NCBI RefSeq assembly: GCF_001419985.1
Contig: NZ_LJAL01000003.1
Coordinates: 186,001-250,000 of the forward strand
From: Loktanella sp. 5RATIMAR09
Lineage (GTDB): Bacteria > Pseudomonadota > Alphaproteobacteria > Rhodobacterales > Rhodobacteraceae
Length of the DNA: 64,000 nt
Direction of reading: 5' to 3'
A model generated the notes under the pieces. The model made no database searches. It had not been told where the DNA came from and was given only the letters and a program-made list of their open reading frames with translations. This document shows positions 61,595 to 64,000 of this stretch, one piece after another (position 1 is the first letter of the stretch; every line of letters starts with the position of its first letter). Made by a program: the position numbers and the translations under genes.

Positions 61595-62782
61595 ATGTTT
61601 CTGCCCTTCTTTGACAATCTGCGCAGGCACGGGGTTCCGGTGTCCCTGCGCGAATTTCTGTCATTTCTGGAGGGCATGAAAGCGGGGCTGGCCACCTATG
61701 ATGTCGAGGCGTTCTACTTTCTGGCGCGCACCGTCATGGTCAAGGATGAACGCCACCTTGACAAATTCGACCGCGCCTTTGCGGCCACTTTCGAAGGTCT
61801 GGATGCGATCCCCGATGAGGCCGTGCTGAGCGCCGTGGATATCCCCGCCGAGTGGTTGGAAAAGCTGGCTGAAAAGCACCTGAGCGACGCCGAGAAAGCC
61901 GAAATCGAAGCCATGGGCGGCTTTGAGGCGCTGATGGAGACGCTCAAAAAACGGCTTGAGGAACAAAAAGGCCGCCATCAAGGCGGGTCGAAATGGGTCG
62001 GCACGGCGGGCACCTCGCCTTTTGGGGCATACGGTTATAACCCCGAAGGCGTGCGCATCGGCCAAAAAGAAAGCCGCCATCAGCGTGCCGTGAAAGTCTG
62101 GGACAAGCGCGAATTCAAGAACCTTGACGACACGGTCGAGTTGGGCACGCGCAACATCAAAGTCGCTCTCAAACGTCTGCGCCGCTGGGCGCGGGATGGC
62201 GCGCATGAAGAACTGGACCTGAACGGCACCATTCGCGCCACAGCCGAACACGGCTATCTGGATGTGCAAACCCGCCCCGAGCGGCGCAATGCGGTCAAAG
62301 TGTTGCTGTTTCTTGATATCGGCGGCTCAATGGACCCGCATATCAAGGTGGTCGAGGAACTTTTCAGCGCTGCGAAATCCGAATTCAAACACTTTGAATA
62401 TTTCTACTTTCACAACTGCCTTTACGAAGGCGTCTGGAAAGACAACCGCCGCCGCTGGAACGCACAAACCCCCACATGGGACGTGCTGCGCACTTATGGC
62501 TCTGATTACAAATGCATCTTTGTGGGTGACGCCAGCATGTCACCCTATGAAATTGCCTTCAAAGGTGGCGCGAACGAACACTGGAACGAAGAGGCCGGCC
62601 ACACATGGCTGGAACGCGCCCGCGATCAATGGCCCAATCACCTTTGGATCAATCCGCTTGACGAACGCTATTGGCCCTACACACAATCCATCCAGATGAT
62701 CCGCGAAATCTTTGGCGCAGACCGCATGGTGCCGATGACGCTTGCAGGGATTGATGCAGGCATGCGGACCTTGGGACGCTAG
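61595..62782 (+). CDS. CoxE-type VWA domain protein
   Basis: A 395-residue VWA-domain protein of the CoxE family. A helical N-terminal half (about 1-200) precedes a VWA domain with the MIDAS motif DIGGSMD (241-247). Such proteins pair with MoxR ATPases; the best known pair (CoxD/CoxE) helps mature a molybdenum-copper enzyme. The partner is probably the MoxR-type gene at 58.6 kb. Basic and acidic patches in the middle are typical. It lies three bases after the 55-residue protein. Confidence 0.9.
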   Translation: MFLPFFDNLRRHGVPVSLREFLSFLEGMKAGLATYDVEAFYFLARTVMVKDERHLDKFDRAFAATFEGLDAIPDEAVLSAVDIPAEWLEKLAEKHLSDAEKAEIEAMGGFEALMETLKKRLEEQKGRHQGGSKWVGTAGTSPFGAYGYNPEGVRIGQKESRHQRAVKVWDKREFKNLDDTVELGTRNIKVALKRLRRWARDGAHEELDLNGTIRATAEHGYLDVQTRPERRNAVKVLLFLDIGGSMDPHIKVVEELFSAAKSEFKHFEYFYFHNCLYEGVWKDNRRRWNAQTPTWDVLRTYGSDYKCIFVGDASMSPYEIAFKGGANEHWNEEAGHTWLERARDQWPNHLWINPLDERYWPYTQSIQMIREIFGADRMVPMTLAGIDAGMRTLGR

Positions 62783-62797
62783 GAGACAGGCAACAGG

Positions 62798-63157
62798 ATG
62801 TGGCACCGCGTCAAAGACCTCTGGACCCACAACCGCGTGGCGTTTCTGGCCTTTGTCATTGTCCTTTGCCTGACCACATTTTTCGGTGTGCGCACCGTGT
62901 CACAGACGATTTACTGGGCTGATCCCGCGCGTCAGAACCAGGCACTCGCTGAATGGATGACACCGCGTTATGTGGCGCGCTCGTACGGTGTGCCGCCCGA
63001 GCTGGTCAAGGCCGCATGGGGGATGGCCCCCGACAATCCCCTGCGGCGCGCATCGCTTGACACCATCGCCGCCGAGATCGGCCTGCCGCTGGCAGAGATG
63101 GAACGCCGCGTGACCGAAGCTGCGGCCGCATGGCATCAGGGCCACCCAGATGAATGA
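62798..63157 (+). CDS. Single-span membrane protein of unknown function
   Basis: A 119-residue protein with one hydrophobic helix (about 14-33, VAFLAFVIVLCLTTFFGV) and an extracytoplasmic, helical C-terminal part (YGVPPELVKAAWGMAPDNPL) that resembles a small helix-turn-helix-like fold. It overlaps the dedA start by eight bases. I do not recognise a named family. Confidence 0.7.
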   Translation: MWHRVKDLWTHNRVAFLAFVIVLCLTTFFGVRTVSQTIYWADPARQNQALAEWMTPRYVARSYGVPPELVKAAWGMAPDNPLRRASLDTIAAEIGLPLAEMERRVTEAAAAWHQGHPDE

Positions 63158-63770
63158 GCTGATCCTCGCGCTTGCGGCCGACTATGGTGTGCCGTTGCTT
63201 TTTGTGGTGACGTTTCTCAGCTGTCTGGCGCTGCCGGTGCCGTCATCATTGCTGATGCTGGCCTCTGGCGGCTTTGCAGCAGCGGGTGATTTATCACTGC
63301 CAATGGTTGCTCTCGCGGCCTTTAGCGGCGCTGTGATCGGGGACAATCTGGGGTACTGGATCGCACGCGCGCTGAGCGAGCCTGTGCAGCGCTGGCTTTC
63401 AGCCAACCCCAAACGCGCGGCCCTGCGCCAAAAGGCAGAGGCCTTCATGGACAAATGGGGCGGATCGAGCATTTTCTTTTCGTGCTGGCTGGTGGCGCCT
63501 TTGGGGCCGCATGTGAACTACGTCAGCGGCCTGTCCCGTTTCAGCTGGCCGCGCTTTGCGCTTTGGGGGGCTGCTGGCGAAGTTGTCTGGGTGAGTGTTT
63601 ATGTCGGGCTGGGCTATGTCTTTGCCGATAACATCACCGCAATCGCAAGTCTTTTGGGAAACCTTTCAGGGTTTCTTGTTGGCGGCGTTCTGGCCACGGG
63701 TTTGGGCATCTGGCTGGTGCATGCCAGCAAGGCGCGCGACAAAAAGTCCCGCAGGCGGCGGCAAACTTGA
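63150..63770 (+). CDS. DedA family membrane protein
   Basis: A 206-residue DedA protein with the family features LALPVPSSLLMLASGGFA, GDNLGYWIAR and PLGPHVNYVSGLSRFSWPRF. DedA proteins are now known as lipid scramblases/undecaprenyl phosphate carriers in some bacteria. The C-terminus is basic (KARDKKSRRRRQ). It overlaps the preceding gene by eight bases. Confidence 0.92.
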   Translation: MNELILALAADYGVPLLFVVTFLSCLALPVPSSLLMLASGGFAAAGDLSLPMVALAAFSGAVIGDNLGYWIARALSEPVQRWLSANPKRAALRQKAEAFMDKWGGSSIFFSCWLVAPLGPHVNYVSGLSRFSWPRFALWGAAGEVVWVSVYVGLGYVFADNITAIASLLGNLSGFLVGGVLATGLGIWLVHASKARDKKSRRRRQT

Positions 63771-63818
63771 TGCCCCTTGTACACTTGAGAAACCGGCATC
63801 TGCGCCCATATCACCTTT

Positions 63819-64000
63819 ATGATTAAACTCACGCCCATCCTGCTTGCCGTGCTTTACGGTCTGGCCATGTACCGCTTCTCGATGTGGCGAACCAAGCGCG
63901 AGCTTGACGCCAAATCCACGGAGCTGGCCGATCCGATCCTCAAGGTGCTGATGGACCGGATGGCCAAGGCGCTCGATATCGACCGGATCAAGGTGTACAT
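63819..64000 (+). CDS. Probable M48 metallopeptidase, 5' part only
   Basis: About 60 codons of a gene cut by the window edge. It begins MIKLTPILLAVLYGLAMYRF, an N-terminal hydrophobic helix, then KRELDAKSTELADPILKVLM. This looks like the start of an M48-type zinc protease as found after DedA in Roseobacter genomes, but the HExxH motif is outside the window, so the call is tentative. Confidence 0.45.
   Translation, partial: MIKLTPILLAVLYGLAMYRFSMWRTKRELDAKSTELADPILKVLMDRMAKALDIDRIKVY

Noticed and set aside
58603..62782. MoxR-VWA cluster as an anti-phage defence system
   Set aside because: No protease, nuclease or other effector accompanies the pair, and the surroundings are housekeeping genes.

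Overview
The window is a contiguous piece of a bacterial chromosome, about 60% G+C and tightly packed. Gene families and gene order point to a Rhodobacterales alphaproteobacterium of the Roseobacter group: an iscR-suf operon with a NifS-type desulfurase next to iscR, the lptF-lptG-lptD-surA-pdxA-rsmA string, yceD-rpmF-plsX-fabH-ihfA-merR, nagZ-scpA-scpB, a DksA with a single cysteine, OlsB, DUF4167 and DUF2927 proteins, and short GC-rich intergenic hairpin repeats. This placement is inferred from memory of these families; genus and species cannot be read from the sequence alone.

Layout. 1-1.6 kb: a racemase and a DapA-like aldolase/lyase, then tRNA-Arg(CCG) on the minus strand. 1.7-9.9 kb: a long minus-strand iron-sulfur assembly operon (iscR, NifS-type desulfurase, sufB, membrane protein, sufC, sufD, two YIP1-like membrane proteins, sufS) whose genes mostly overlap by 1 or 4 bases. 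10-20.7 kb: an alpha/beta hydrolase, an HD phosphohydrolase, a DEAD-box helicase with a basic repeat tail, a TfoX-like protein, an MFS exporter, ndk, an EamA exporter, an ABC-F ATPase, MarC, an aspartic protease and a 31-residue lipoprotein. 20.7-30.2 kb: holC-pepA facing the LPS-transport and outer-membrane string lptF-lptG-lptD-surA, followed by pdxA and rsmA. 30.2-37.7 kb: a DUF4167 protein, prmC-prfA, a small membrane-anchored protein, two ureohydrolases in tandem, an M20 amidohydrolase, mazG and a small lipoprotein. 37.7-42.2 kb: a second ABC-F ATPase, olsB, msrB, an unrecognised cysteine-rich secreted protein and bamE. 42.3-47.8 kb: the yceD-rpmF-plsX-fabH-ihfA-merR string, tRNA-Pro(GGG), a dCTP deaminase and a small basic protein. 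47.8-54.3 kb: scpB-scpA-nagZ-SPOR protein-argS-dgt on the minus strand. 54.3-64 kb: an A-type iron-sulfur carrier, xth, a flavin monooxygenase, dksA, and a plus-strand run of moxR, GNAT, DUF2927 lipoprotein, a 55-residue membrane protein, a CoxE-type VWA protein, a single-span protein, DedA and the start of a probable M48 protease.

Most of the window is housekeeping. There is no rRNA, CRISPR array, transposase, integrase or prophage gene. The parts that stand out are: the suf operon with three uncharacterised membrane proteins between its core genes; two iron-box-like palindromes, one inside a coding sequence; an IscR that lacks all four known cluster ligands; the MoxR/DUF2927/microprotein/VWA neighbourhood; a tandem pair of ureohydrolases with an M20 hydrolase; an isolated secreted protein with an operator-like palindrome at its start; and several hairpins that fill or overlap the ends of convergent genes. 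None of these is proven to be a new system. They are the places in the window where sequence structure exceeds what known families explain.
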